Origin: Streptomyces kanamyceticus
GTDB taxonomy: Bacteria > Actinomycetota > Actinomycetes > Streptomycetales > Streptomycetaceae
Assembly (NCBI RefSeq): GCF_008704495.1
Contig: NZ_CP023699.1
Span: forward strand, 4,526,001-4,590,000
Direction of reading: 5' to 3'
Length of the DNA stretch: 64,000 nucleotides
How positions within the stretch are numbered: the first letter of the stretch is position 1; each line of letters opens with the position of its first letter. Below are positions 36,674 through 47,900 of the stretch, piece by piece. The notes under the pieces are model-generated. The model was not told the DNA's origin and ran no database searches. It saw only the letters and a list, made by a program, of their open reading frames with translations. The position numbers were made by a program, and so were the translations under genes.

Positions 36674-38197
36674 TTACCTGCAGCCGCAGTTCGCCACCGT
36701 CGAAGCCATGCTGTCCAACGCCTTCTGGGCCGCCTTCGCGTCCGTGGTGCCCGTGGTCATGAAGGCGAAGACCAGGAGGCGGCCGTCGGCGTCCACGACC
36801 GTGCCGGAGAGGGTGTTCACGCCGGTGAGCGTGCCGGTCTTGGCGCGGACCAGGCCGGTGCCAGGGGAGTCCTTGGGGTAGCGGTCGACGAGGGTGCCGG
36901 TGAAGCCCGCGATGGGCAGGCCCGTCAGGACGGAGCGCAGTTCGGGGCGGGCGGGGTCGGCGGCGCGGTCCAGGAGCTCGGTGAGCAGCAGGGCCGATGC
37001 CCGGTCGGCGCGGTCCAGGCCGCTGCCGTCGGCGAACACGGCGTCTCCGACGGGGAGTTCGAGCTTGTCTAGCGCCGCGCGGGTGGCCGCGCCCGCGCCG
37101 TCGAAGCTGGCGGGCTCCTTGGCGGCGAGCGCCGTCTGGCGTGCCAGGTGCTCGGCGATGTCGTTGTCGCTGTGCGTCAGCATCCGCTCGACCAGGAAGG
37201 ACAGCGGCGGCGACTCGGTCTTGGCGAGGGACTCGGCGCGGCCCGACGCCTTGGAGGGTCCTGGCTGCCCCTTCGTCTTGATGCCGTGGTCCTTGAGGAA
37301 GCCCTCGAACTTGCGCACCGCGTCGCCCGCCGGGTCCTCGGTGCGCGGCGCGGGGCCGCTCGACGAGTCGTCGAGGCGGCCCTCGTCGACCATCAGGGGG
37401 CTGACCGGCGTGATGTTCTCGTTCGGGCTGATCGGGTGCGGCACAGGGCCGGAGTACAGCGAGGTGTCGTACGAGAGGGTCACCTCGTCGACGTCGCGGG
37501 CCTTCAGGGCGCGGGCGGTGTCCTCGGCGAGGGTGCGCAGGTTCGCCGCGGTGTCGGTGTAGCGGCCGTCCTTGCGGGCGGTGAGCGTGGGGTCGCCGCC
37601 GCCGACCAGGACGACCTCGGGGGTGCCGGGGGCGTCGGTCTCGATCACCGTCTTGGTGGTGATGCGGTGATCGGGTCCCACGGAGCCCAGCGCCGCGACC
37701 GCCGTGGCGATCTTGATCGTGGAGGCGGGCGTCAGGAGCTTGTCCGCGTCCTTGCCGTAGACGCGCTTGCCGGAGGCCGCGTCCACCACGACGGCCGCCT
37801 TCTCGGGGCCGAGCGCGGGATCCTTCATGATCGGGTCGAGGACGTCGGCCAGGGCGCGTCCCGTCGGCACGGGCGCCGTCCCCGCGGGCGCGCCGAGCCC
37901 GGCGAGCACGGAGGGCGCGCTGGGAGGTCGTCCGGGCGTACGACCTCCGTGATCTGCGCCACCCCCGGCTTCCCGGGAAGCGGCCCAGTCCCGCTCGGCC
38001 GTACGCTGGCCGGAGGAGTCCCAAGGGCCGGCCGCGGCCACCGCCCCGGCCGAGATCGCCAGGCCGACGGTGGCGGCACCCGCCGTGAGCTGCCAGGTCT
38101 TGAGCTTCCCCGAAACCCGGGGGAGCTTGACGGCAGAGGGCTTGGGCAGCTGTCTCCACAGCTGCCGAGGCCGCTGCCAAGGCTTGAGCTCCGGCAC
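36674..38197 (-). CDS. dacB: D-alanyl-D-alanine carboxypeptidase/endopeptidase (PBP4, peptidase S13)
   Basis: A 507-residue penicillin-binding protein trimming peptidoglycan cross-links and stem peptides. Active-site motifs: SxxK in TPASTIKIATAVAALG, SxN in LTHSDNDIAEHLARQ, and KTG in RAKTGTLTGVNTLSGTV. One N-terminal hydrophobic segment (WQLTAGAATVGLAISAGAVA, residues 35-54) follows a basic cytoplasmic stretch, and a disordered Gly/Pro linker comes next. The extra domain between SxxK and SxN, typical of class C PBPs, is present. GTG start at 38197. It diverges from ppa across 85 bp. Confidence 0.95.
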   Translation of the reverse strand: MPELKPWQRPRQLWRQLPKPSAVKLPRVSGKLKTWQLTAGAATVGLAISAGAVAAAGPWDSSGQRTAERDWAASREAGGGADHGGRTPGRPPSAPSVLAGLGAPAGTAPVPTGRALADVLDPIMKDPALGPEKAAVVVDAASGKRVYGKDADKLLTPASTIKIATAVAALGSVGPDHRITTKTVIETDAPGTPEVVLVGGGDPTLTARKDGRYTDTAANLRTLAEDTARALKARDVDEVTLSYDTSLYSGPVPHPISPNENITPVSPLMVDEGRLDDSSSGPAPRTEDPAGDAVRKFEGFLKDHGIKTKGQPGPSKASGRAESLAKTESPPLSFLVERMLTHSDNDIAEHLARQTALAAKEPASFDGAGAATRAALDKLELPVGDAVFADGSGLDRADRASALLLTELLDRAADPARPELRSVLTGLPIAGFTGTLVDRYPKDSPGTGLVRAKTGTLTGVNTLSGTVVDADGRLLVFAFMTTGTTDAKAAQKALDSMASTVANCGCR

Positions 38198-38282
38198 GAC
38201 GTCCAGCCCCTTTCGCGATCACACATCTGCGTGAGGGACACTTAATCACCCGAAGTATGTGCTGATCATGGAGGAGCCACCC

Positions 38283-38774
38283 GTGGAGTTCGACGTCACC
38301 ATCGAGATCCCGAAGGGTTCGCGGAACAAGTACGAGGTGGACCACGAGACCGGCCGGATCCGTCTGGACCGTCGCCTCTTCACGTCGACCAGCTACCCCG
38401 CGGACTACGGATTCGTCGAGAACACCCTCGGCGAGGACGGTGACCCGCTGGACGCCCTCGTCATCCTGGACGAGCCGACCTTCCCGGGCTGCCTCATCAA
38501 GTGCCGCGCGATCGGCATGTTCCGGATGACCGACGAGGCGGGCGGCGACGACAAGCTGCTCTGCGTCCCGGCCTCGGACCCCCGCGTGGAGCACCTGCGC
38601 GACATTCACCACGTCTCCGAGTTCGACCGCCTGGAGATCCAGCACTTCTTCGAGGTCTACAAGGACCTGGAGCCCGGCAAGTCCGTCGAGGGCGCCGACT
38701 GGGTCGGCCGTGCGGACGCCGAGGCCGAGATCGAGAAGTCGTACAAGCGCGCGGAGGCGCAGGGCGGCCACTGA
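38283..38774 (+). CDS. ppa: Inorganic pyrophosphatase
   Basis: A 163-residue family I soluble pyrophosphatase that hydrolyses PPi and pulls biosynthetic reactions forward. Active-site residues are in [32 protein letters not shown] and the Asp cluster [15 protein letters not shown] at 38283 is preceded by GGAGGAG. A strong hairpin terminator follows the stop. Confidence 0.97.
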   Translation: MEFDVTIEIPKGSRNKYEVDHETGRIRLDRRLFTSTSYPADYGFVENTLGEDGDPLDALVILDEPTFPGCLIKCRAIGMFRMTDEAGGDDKLLCVPASDPRVEHLRDIHHVSEFDRLEIQHFFEVYKDLEPGKSVEGADWVGRADAEAEIEKSYKRAEAQGGH

Positions 38775-38795
38775 GCCACCGGCCGCCACCGGCTT

Positions 38796-38840
38796 CGAAC
38801 GGGCCGCGTGATCCGACTTCCGGATCGCGCGGCCCGTTCG
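38796..38840 (+). terminator. Long hairpin terminator after ppa
   Basis: Twenty-base arms (38796-38815 and 38821-38840; cgaacgggccgcg... with ...cgcggcccgttcg) pair with a single G-T mismatch around a 5-base loop. It lies 22 bases after the ppa stop and is followed by CGTTTCTG, so a Rho-independent terminator is likely. Confidence 0.85.
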
Positions 38841-38844
38841 CGTT

Positions 38845-38892
38845 TCTGTGCTCATACTGACGTACGGATCTGTGCTCATACTGGCGTACGGA
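38845..38892. repeat. 24-bp tandem repeat upstream of the ThrE-type gene
   Basis: A unit beginning tctgtgctcatactgacgta occurs at 38845-38868 and 38869-38892, with one a/g difference. It occupies the region directly between the ppa terminator and the start of the exporter gene, where the promoter should be. Confidence 0.85.
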
Positions 38893-38928
38893 GGGTGCGC
38901 ACGTGTCGGACGAGAAGTGAGGCAAGGA

Positions 38929-40602
38929 GTGTCCGAGCAGGAGGCCGAGGACCGCAAACCGCAGTCGGACGAGGCCCGCAGCGCCTTCGTGCAGCCCAGC
39001 GGGGTGACGCAGCAGGCACCGACGCTCGATGACGAATCGCAGACCACGTCGGAGTTCGCGATCCCCACGGGCCTGGCCACCCCCGCGTCGACGACGCAGG
39101 AGACGGAGAAGTCGGCGTTCACCACGCCGCACACCTACAGCTCCCGCAACCCTCCGCAGGCCTTCACGCCCGCGCAGGGCATCCCCCTGGTGAAGCTCAC
39201 CAAGGAGGTGCCCTGGCAGGACCAGATGCGCACGATGCTGCGGATGCCGGTCGCCGAGCGGCCCGCTCCGGAGGCCGCGCAGAAGCAGGAGGACGAGACC
39301 GGGCCCGCCGTGCCCCGCGTGCTCGACCTGACGCTGCGCATCGGGGAGCTGCTGCTCGCGGGCGGTGAGGGCGCCGAGGACGTCGAGGCGGCCATGTTCG
39401 CCGTCTGCCGGTCCTACGGCCTGGACCGCTGCGAGCCGAACGTGACGTTCACGCTCCTGTCGATCTCGCACCAGCCCTCGCTCGTCGACGACCCCATCAC
39501 GGCCTCCAGGACGGTGCGCCGCCGCGGCACCGACTACACGCGGCTCGCGGCCGTCTTCCACCTGGTGGACGACATCAGCGACCCGGACATCGACGTCTCC
39601 CTGGAGGAGGCCTACCGCCGTCTGGCGGGCATCCGCCGTAACCGCCACCCCTACCCCGGCTGGGCGCTCACGGCGGCCAGCGGGCTGCTCGCGGGGTCCG
39701 CCTCCGTACTCGTCGGCGGTGGCGCGCTCGTCTTCGTAGTGGCCGCTTTCGGCGCGATGCTCGGCGACCGGCTCGCCTGGCTGTGCGCGGGGCGCGGGCT
39801 GCCGGAGTTCTACCAGTTCGTGGGCGCCGCGATGCCGCCCGCCCTGATGGGTGTGGCGCTCAGCTTCACGCATACGGAGGCATCGATGGCCTCCGCGGTC
39901 ATCACCGGTGGGCTCTTCGCGCTGATCCCCGGGCGGGCCCTGGTGGCCGGTGTGCAGGACGGCCTGACCGGCTACTACATCACCGCCGCCGCGCGCCTCC
40001 TGGAGGTCATGTACCTCATCGTGGGCATCGTCTGCGGCGTCCTGCTCGTGCTGTCGCTCGGCGTGATGCTGGACGCGACGAACCTGACTCCGGAGACGAA
40101 GTTCGGCGTGACCTCGTCGCGTCCTGTCATCCAGATCCTGGCGTCGATGGCGCTGAGCCTCGCCTTCGCGATCCTGCTCCAGCAGGAACGTCACACCGTG
40201 GCGATCGTGACCCTCAACGGCGGCATCGCCTGGGTGATGTTCGGTGCGCTCGCGCAGACCCCGCTCAAGCTCTCGCCGGTCGCGGCGACAGCTATCGCGG
40301 CCGGACTCGTGGGGCTGTTCGGGCAGCTCTTCTCGCGCTATCGATTCGCGTCCTCACTGCCGTACGTGACGGCTGCGATCGGGCCGCTGCTGCCGGGTAG
40401 CGCGACGTACTTCGGGCTGCTCGCCCTGGCGCAGAACGATCTCAACACGGGCATCAACTCGCTCACCAAGGCCGTCGCGACGGCGCTTGCCATCGCAATC
40501 GGCGTGAACCTGGGGAGTGAGGTGTCGCGGTTGATCCTGAAGGTGCCGGGGGCCGCTTCTGCGGCGAATCGGCGTGCGGCTAAGCGGACCAGGGGGTTCT
40601 GA
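38929..40602 (+). CDS. Threonine/serine exporter family membrane protein (ThrE type)
   Basis: About 557 residues. The first ~120 are a disordered Gln/Thr/Glu-rich segment. Next comes the ThrE N-terminal domain (RVLDLTLRIGELLLAGGEGA, NVTFTLLSISHQPS), which resembles a hydrolase fold, and then about ten membrane helices in two ThrE units (GWALTAASGLLAGSASVLVG, LGMLLGDRLAWL-like sequences and PYVTAAIGPLLPGSATYFG). In Corynebacterium ThrE exports threonine and serine by proton antiport. The GTG at 38929 has GAGG 6 bases upstream; GTG 38917 is an alternative. Confidence 0.9.
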   Translation: MSEQEAEDRKPQSDEARSAFVQPSGVTQQAPTLDDESQTTSEFAIPTGLATPASTTQETEKSAFTTPHTYSSRNPPQAFTPAQGIPLVKLTKEVPWQDQMRTMLRMPVAERPAPEAAQKQEDETGPAVPRVLDLTLRIGELLLAGGEGAEDVEAAMFAVCRSYGLDRCEPNVTFTLLSISHQPSLVDDPITASRTVRRRGTDYTRLAAVFHLVDDISDPDIDVSLEEAYRRLAGIRRNRHPYPGWALTAASGLLAGSASVLVGGGALVFVVAAFGAMLGDRLAWLCAGRGLPEFYQFVGAAMPPALMGVALSFTHTEASMASAVITGGLFALIPGRALVAGVQDGLTGYYITAAARLLEVMYLIVGIVCGVLLVLSLGVMLDATNLTPETKFGVTSSRPVIQILASMALSLAFAILLQQERHTVAIVTLNGGIAWVMFGALAQTPLKLSPVAATAIAAGLVGLFGQLFSRYRFASSLPYVTAAIGPLLPGSATYFGLLALAQNDLNTGINSLTKAVATALAIAIGVNLGSEVSRLILKVPGAASAANRRAAKRTRGF

Positions 40603-40617
40603 CCCTGTGGGCCGGGG

Positions 40618-40685
40618 TTTCGGGGGGGGCGCTGCCCCCGGGCCCCCGGTCCTCAAACGCCGGACGGGCTGATTTTCCTCCGGAC
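40618..40685. repeat. Dispersed Streptomyces intergenic repeat (cctcaaacgccggacgggctg family)
   Basis: The segment ggggggggcgctgcccccgg followed by tcctcaaacgccggacgggc matches a repeat I recognise as common at the 3' ends of Streptomyces genes. It lies between the convergent ThrE-type and DedA genes. The ggggg-cgctg-ccccc part can form a hairpin, so it may serve as a terminator. Confidence 0.65.
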
Positions 40686-40702
40686 CGGCTGAAGGTGAAT
40701 CG

Positions 40703-41401
40703 CTACCGCTTCGCGTGCCTGCCGCGCTGCGTCGGGGGCGTGCCCTGGGGGCCGCCATCGGCCGACGCCGCCGCCGCCTTCTTGGACTTGCTGCGTGCCC
40801 TCAGGAACTCGATGGCGATCGGGACCACCGAGATGAGGACGATCAGGATGAGGATCGCCTCGATGTTCTTGTGGACGAACTCGATGTTCCCCAGCCAGGC
40901 GCCGAGCAGCGTCACGCCCGCGCCCCACAGGACGCCGCCGATGACGTTGAACGTGATGAACGAGCGGTACCGCATGCCGGAGACACCCGCGATGATCGGC
41001 GTGAAGGTGCGCACGATCGGCACGAAGCGGGCCAGGACCAGGGACTTCGGGCCGTACTTCTCGAAGAACTCGTGGGCCTTGACCACGTTCTCCTGCTTGA
41101 AGAGCTTGGAGTCCGGGCGGTTGAAGAGCGAGGGGCCGACCTTCTTGCCGAACAGGTAGCCCGCCTGGTCGCCGAGGATCGCGGCGAGGCAGATCAGCAG
41201 GCAGGCCAGCCACAGCGGGGTGTCCAGCTTGTTCGTCGTGATCAGCAGGCCCGTGGTGAACAGCAGCGAGTCGCCCGGCAGGAAGAAGCCGATCAGCAGG
41301 CCCGACTCGGCGAAGACGATCACCAGCAGGCCCCAGAGACCGAACTGGTTCAGCAGGTAATCCGGATCCAGCCAGCTTGGTCCGAGCGCAAGCGTCGTCA
41401 C
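40703..41401 (-). CDS. DedA family (SNARE-associated/VTT) membrane protein
   Basis: A 232-residue integral membrane protein with the DedA signature: ESGLLIGFFLPGDSLLFTTG (residues 32-51), GDQAGYLFGKKVG and the re-entrant FVPIVRTFTPIIAGVSGM. DedA-type proteins flip phospholipids or the undecaprenyl phosphate carrier. A basic C-terminal tail (RARSKSKKA) is cytoplasmic. GTG start at 41401. Confidence 0.94.
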   Translation of the reverse strand: MTTLALGPSWLDPDYLLNQFGLWGLLVIVFAESGLLIGFFLPGDSLLFTTGLLITTNKLDTPLWLACLLICLAAILGDQAGYLFGKKVGPSLFNRPDSKLFKQENVVKAHEFFEKYGPKSLVLARFVPIVRTFTPIIAGVSGMRYRSFITFNVIGGVLWGAGVTLLGAWLGNIEFVHKNIEAILILIVLISVVPIAIEFLRARSKSKKAAAASADGGPQGTPPTQRGRHAKR

Positions 41402-41540
41402 GGTTCCGGGCTCCTGGGGGTGAGGGGGCGGTGCGGCGGCGGGTGCAGCCGCCCAAAGCTATCAACGTGAGGTGACTCGACCAGGTTCCACCGTCCCTCC
41501 CAGGGTGCACTGTGCGACAACTGGGACAAAGCTGTGTGCC

Positions 41541-41906
41541 ATGGGTATCGAAGATTTCGGCGGGGGCCTCAATCCCCAGTCCGACGTACTGGTCGTGACC
41601 ACGAACGACGTGCCGGGGTACCGGGTGACCCGCGTGATCGGTGAGGTCTTCGGCCTCACCGTGCGGTCCAGGCACCTCGGCAGCCAGATCGGCGCGGGTC
41701 TGAAGTCCATGATCGGCGGCGAGCTCAAGGGGCTCACCAAGACGCTCGTGGAGACCCGCAACCAGGCCATGGAGCGCCTCATCGAGCAGGCACGCGCGCG
41801 TGGCGCCAATGCCGTCCTGATGTTCCGCTTCGACGTCACCGAGGCGCTGGACGGGGCCGCGGAGGTCTGCGCGTACGGGACGGCGGTCGTGATCGCGCAG
41901 GAGTAG
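41541..41906 (+). CDS. YbjQ family (DUF74) protein
   Basis: A 121-residue protein of the YbjQ/UPF0145 family: VLVVTTNDVPGYRVTRVIGE, GLKSMIGGELKGLTKTLVETRNQAMERL and ANAVLMFRFD. The family forms small homopentameric rings and is sometimes annotated as heavy-metal-binding, without a proven function. ATG at 41541. It is convergent with the giant surface protein gene (30-bp gap). Confidence 0.9.
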   Translation: MGIEDFGGGLNPQSDVLVVTTNDVPGYRVTRVIGEVFGLTVRSRHLGSQIGAGLKSMIGGELKGLTKTLVETRNQAMERLIEQARARGANAVLMFRFDVTEALDGAAEVCAYGTAVVIAQE

Positions 41907-41936
41907 CAGGGGTAGCAGGAGCAGGGGACACGGAGG

Positions 41937-44900
41937 CTAGTGGCGGCGGCCCCTGCGGACGGCCGTCCCTCGGCTCCTCGCGAGCAGGACCAGCGCGAGG
42001 CCGAGCAGGCCCGCGAGGGCCGCCGCGATGGCGAGGGCCGTGCTGTGGTCGTCGGTCCCGGTGGGCGGCAGCACCGGCGTGGTGGGGCTGGGGCTCGGGC
42101 CCGGCGGCTCGGGCGGGAGCGTGATCTTGACGGTGCCCGCGCGGCAGTCCCGGGCGGTCGAGCCCTTCGGACAGTTGGTGCCGGGGCCGGTCGCCACGAC
42201 GCCGTTCTCCAGGGTGCGGTCGCCGGGCTTCGCCTTGACCGTGAAGGAGTACGTGACGGTGACCCGGCCTCCCGCGGGCAGCGTGCCCGTCCAGCGCAGG
42301 ACGGGCGGCGCGTAGGACACACGGCCCTCGCTCGCGCTCGCGTCGCCGTTGTACGTGGCGTCGTCGAGCACTCCGGAGAGGTCGTCGGTGAACCCCGCGT
42401 CCTGGAAGGCGGCCGTGCCCTTGTTGGTGACCTCGACGGTGTACGTCACCTTCTCCCCCGGCTTGGGGGACGTGCCGCCGAGCACCGACTTCTTGAAGTC
42501 GAGGAGCGACACGCGCGTGGTGACCAGGCACTCCTGGCGGTCGTGCGTGTCCGTCGGGCAGTTGCTGGGGTCGAACGGCGTCCACAGGTAGGAGGTCAGG
42601 ATCCGGTTCCCGTGGTCCGTGCGCTTGACCTCCGCGGAGTAGCGGACGGTGGCCTTCTGGCCGGGGGCGAGGCCGCCGTCCTCCCAGCGGATCAGCTTCT
42701 CGTGCGTGTGCGGCGCGGCGGCCCGCACGGCCCCGGTCCCGGCTCGCACGGCCCCGGTCCCGGCCCGCTCCACCCGGTCGACGACCCGTGCCGTGCCCCG
42801 GTCCGCGGCGGGGTCACCCACGAGGGTCGCGTCGTCGACGACGTCGTCGATGCCGATGAAGAAGACGGGTTTGTCGGCCGCCGCCTTCCCGGTGTTGGTG
42901 ATCGTGGCGACGTACGCGACCCGGTCGCCCCGCCGGGCGGCCGTCTGGTCCGCGTGGTGCTCCACGCGCAGCCTCGGCAGCCCGCTGTCCGTGCCGCACT
43001 CGGGGCCCGGCTTCGCGGCGCCCGGCGGGCAGTTGGCGCCCGGCTCGGGCGAGGTGACGCGGTTCTTCAGGCGGGCGTCGCCGCGCGGGAGCCGGTCGGC
43101 GGTGACCGAGTACGTGAGGGTCACCGTGCCGCCCGCCGCGATGTCGCCCGTCCACGTCAGCTTCTCGCGCACGGGGTCGAGGACCGGCGCCGGGCCCGAC
43201 GACGCGCGCGCGTCATCGTTCCACTCGGCGTCGTCGAGCACTCCGGAGAGGTCGTCGCTGAGGGTGTAGTCCCGGTAGGGCGCGGTGCCGCCGTTGCGCA
43301 CCTCGACCGTGTAGGTGACCTGCTCGCCCGGCTTCGGCAGGCGCGGGCTCACCGACTTGCTCAGGGACAGGTCGCTGACGCCGACCGTCACCGTGCACTC
43401 CGCCTCCGGGGACCCTGCCGGGCAGTTGCCGCCAGGAACGTCGCTGGAGACGGTGTTGACCAGCTTCCGGTCGCCGCCCGCGAGCAGCTTCTCCGGCACG
43501 GTCACGCTGTAGGTGAAGGTCGCGCTCTCGCCGCGCGCGATGTCGCCGGTCCAGGTCAGCCTGGGTTCGGCGTAGGACGTCGTGCCGCTCGCCGCGCGCG
43601 CGTCCTCGTTGTACGCGGCGTCGTCGACGACGTCGGTGAGGTCGTCGACGACGCGTACGCCCGTGACGTCATTGCCACCGGTGTTGGCGACGGTGACCGT
43701 GTACTTCACGGTGCCGGTCGCCCCGACCGAGGTGTGGTCGGCCTTCTTGGAGATCTCGACGCGCTGGGCGGCGACGGGGCTCGCGCTGGCGGTGGTGCCG
43801 GTGACCGTGTCGCGCGGGACGGGTCCCTCGATCATCGTCACGGTGTTCGCCGGTGCCTCCTTGGCCTTGCGGTCCAGGGTCCCGGCCAGCGTCCAGGTGA
43901 CGCTGGCGCCCGCCGCGATGCTCTCCGAGCAGAGGAAGCCGTTGCTGCCGAACGCGGTGCACGGCTCGGTGCCGCCGGTCATCGTCGCGTCCGTCACGCC
44001 GTCGGGCGTCTTCTCCACGACGTTGACCACCGGGGCGTCGGACGGTCCGTCGTTCTTGGCCGTGATCCGCCACTCGATCCGGCCGCCGGGCAGCACCGGC
44101 GAGGTGACGAGCACCTTGGAGATGGTGAGCGAGGTGCGCCCCGAGACCTCGCCGGTGGGCGACGCCACGGCCGTGTGCGTCGGCGTGTTCGGGTCGGGGC
44201 CGCCGGTCACCGTGGCCGAGTTGGCCGGGGCCTTGGTGGCCGACGAGGCGAGCGTGCCGCTCAGCGTCCACGACTTCGACGCGCCGACCGCGATGTCGAC
44301 GGCCGCGCAGGTGAACTCGCCGGAGGCGAGCGCACACTCCGAACTCCCGCTCATAGAAGCCTTGCTGACCCCGTCGGGCACGGCGTCACGCACCACCACG
44401 CCCCGTGCCCGCGAAGGCCCGTCGTTAGTGACGGTCACCTTCCACTGGATCCGCTCGCCCGGCACCACCGGGGACGTCAACAACACTTTGGACACACTCA
44501 ACGACGCCCGCCCGGTCACCGACTCCGACGGCGACGCCACCGCCGTACGCTCCGAAGCACTCGGATCAGGACCACCCGTCACCGTCACCGAATTCGACGG
44601 CGCCGCCGTCGCATCCGCGTCCAACGTCCCGCTCAACGTCCACGACTTCGACCCACCGGCCGGAATCTCCACGGCATCACACGTGAACACGGCCCCGGAC
44701 CGCGTACAGGCCGAATCACCCGTCATCGAAGGCCGCAGCACCCCGTCAGGAACGGTGTCCTTCACGACGACGTTCCTGGCCCGCGAAGGACCGCCGTTCT
44801 TCACCGTCACCCGCCACTGGATCCGCTCCCCCGGCACCACCGGCGACGTCAACAACACCTTCGTCACACTCAACGAAGCACGCCGCTCCGCCGACTCCGA

Positions 44901-47900
44901 CGGCGACGCCACCGCCGTACGCTCCGAAGCACTCGGATCAGGACCACCCGTCACCGTCACCGAGTTCACCGGCGCCACCGTCGCGTCCGCGTCCAGCGTG
45001 CCGCTCAACGTCCACGACTTCGATGCGCCGGGCGCGATGTCCACGGCCGCGCAGACGTATTCCCCCGAGGTGAGCGTGCAGTCCGACGCCCCGTCCATGG
45101 AGGGGGAGTTGACGTCCGTGGGGACCCGGTCCCGTACGACCACGTCCCGGGCCCTCGAAGGACCGCCGTTCTTGACCGTCACCTTCCACTGGATCCGCTC
45201 CCCGGGCACCACCGGGGACGTCAACAACACCTTCGTCACACTCAGCGAGGCGCGCCCGGTCGCCGTGGAGGGCGAGGCCACCGCCGTGCGCGTGGCCGCG
45301 CTCGGGTCGGGGCCGCCCGTCACCGTCGCCGTGTTCTCCGGTGCCGATGTCTCGCCCGGCGCCAGGGTTCCGGTCAGGACGAACGTCCGCGATGCGCCCA
45401 CCGCGAGGTCGAAGGCCGGGCAGACGGCCTCGTCGTCCGTGACCGGGCACTCCTCGTCCGTGGTGGCGCGGAAGCGCGGCTCGCTCACACCGGCCGGGAT
45501 CCGGTCGCGTACGACGAGGTTCCTGGCCCTGGAGGGGCCGTTGTTGGTGACCGTCACCCGCCACTCGATCTCGCCGCCCGGCACCACGGGCGAGGTGATC
45601 AGCGTCTTGGAGATGCTGATGCGGGCCCGCGGGTCGAGCGAGCCGGAAGGGGAGGCCGTCGCGGTGTGCGTCGCGTCGTCCGGGTCGGGGCCGCCCGTCG
45701 CTGTAGCCGTGTTCACGGGGACGCTCGTGGCGTCCTCGGCGAGCGTGCCGCTCAGGGTGTACGAGCGGGACGCGCCGACCGCCAGCTCGATCGCGGGGCA
45801 GGTGGCCGTGCGCGAACTGATGGGACAGGCAGCGCTGTTGGCGTCGTCCGTCAGGGTCGCGTCCTCGACCGACGCAGGAACGCGGTCCTCGACCACCACG
45901 TTCCTGGCGCGCGAGGGGCCGTCGTTCTTGACCGTCACCCGCCACTGGATCCGCTCGCCCGGCACCACGGGCGAGGTCAGCAGCACCTTCGACAGCCGCA
46001 AGCGCGCCTGGCCGTCGGGAGATTGGCTCGGCACGGCGGTCGCCGTGTTGTTCCCGGTGCTCGGGTCGGGCCCGCCCGTCACGAACGCCGTGTTCGTGGG
46101 CGTCGCGGTCGCGTCCGCGTCCAACGTCGCGGTCAGGGTGTACGACTTCGTGGCGTCCACGGCCAGTTCGACCTCCGGGCACTTCGCCGTGCCCGCGGTG
46201 ACCGGGCAGCTCGTGCCGTCGTCGTCGGCCGTCATCGACGCCTTCGAGACGCCGTCCGGGATCGGGTCGTTGACCTGCACCTCACGGGCCCTGGACGGAC
46301 CGTCGTTCTTCACCGTGACCCGCCACCGGATCTGCCCGCCCGGCACCACGGGCGAGGTCAGCAGCGTCTTGGAGAGGGTCAGATCGGCCCGGCGGGTGAG
46401 GGACTCGCTCGGCGAGGCGACCGCCGTGTGCTCGCTCGCGCTCGGGTCGGGGCCGCCGGTCACCGTCACCGTGTTCGTCGGCGTCTTCGTCGCCTCCGAG
46501 GAGAGCACGCCGGTCACGGTGAACGTCTTCGTCGCGCCGACCGCCAGGTCGAAGGCGGGGCAGACCGCCTCGTCCGCCGTGATCGGGCACTCCGTACCGT
46601 CGCTGTCGGCCATCTTGCGCGGGGCGGTCACCGAGGCGGGAATCCGGTCCCGTACGACGATGTCGCGCGCCGTGGAAGGCCCGCTGTTCCGCACCGTCAC
46701 CCGCCACTGGATCGTCTGCCCCGCGACCACCGGCGAGGTCAGAAGGACCTTGGTGACGGTCAGCGAGGCGCGGCCCGCGGGGGACGCGGTGGCGGACGCC
46801 GTCGCCGTGCGCGTGGCCGCGCTCGGGTCGGGGCCGCCGGTCACGGTCGCGGTGTTCACCGGGGTCTTGGTGGCTCCCGGGTCGAGTACGCCCGTCAGGA
46901 GGTAGGAGACGGAGGCTCCAGGGGCCAGTTCGACGGCCGGGCAGACGGCGGTGGATCCGGTGAGGGGGCAGTCCGTGTCGTCGGCCTCGGCCCGCATCCG
47001 GGGGCGGGAGACGTCCGCCGGCACCGTGTCCCTGACCACCACGTTCCTGGCGCGGGAGGGGCCGGTGTTCTTGACGGTCACCCGCCACCGGATCTGCTCG
47101 CCGGGCACGACGGGCGAGGTCAGGAGCACCTTGGTGATCTCAAGTGCCGCGCGGGCATCGGGACTTGAGGTGGGCGAGGCGGTGGCGGTGCGCTCGGAGG
47201 CGCTCGGGTCGGGGCCGCCCGTCACCTTCACCGTGTTCGTGGGCGTCGTCGTCGCGTCCGCGTCGAGCGTGCCCTTCAACGTCCACGTCTTCGTACCGCC
47301 CGCCGCGATCTCCACGGCAGCACACGTGTAGACGCCGGAGGCCAGCGTGCAGCCCGCCATCGACGTAGCCGTCACACCATCCGGAACCGTGTCCTTGACC
47401 ACCACGTTCCGCGCCCGCGAAGGCCCGTCGTTCTTGACGGACACCCGCCACTCGATCTCCTCGCCCGGCACGACCGGCGAGGTGACCAGGGTCTTGGTGA
47501 CGGTCAGCGAGGCGCGGCCGTCGGGCGAGGCGGAGGGCGAGGCGACTGCCGTGCGCTCGGAGGCGCTCGGGTCGGGGCCGCCGGTGACCTTCACCGTGTT
47601 CGTGGGCGTCGCCGTCGCGTCCGCGTCGAGCGTGCCCTTCAGCGTCCACGTCTTCGTACCGCCCGCCGCGATCTCCACGGCAGCACACGTGTAGACGCCG
47701 GAGGCCAGCGTGCAGCCCGGCATCGACGTAGCCGTCACCCCATCCGGAACCGTGTCCTTGACCACCACGTTCCGCGCCCGCGAAGGCCCGCTGTTCTTGA
47801 CGGACACCCGCCACTCGATCTGCCCGCCCGGCACGACCGGCGAGGTGACCAGGACCTTGGTGACCTCAAGTCCCGCCTCGGGCGCGGCAGTCGACGGTGA

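Noticed and set aside
41940..47168. A 1742-codon open frame on the plus strand, plus other long plus-strand frames, across the giant surface-protein gene
   Set aside because: They lie opposite a protein with signal peptide, repeated domains and sorting signal. They lack recognisable domains and have the Arg/Gly/Val-rich composition of GC-skewed shadow frames.
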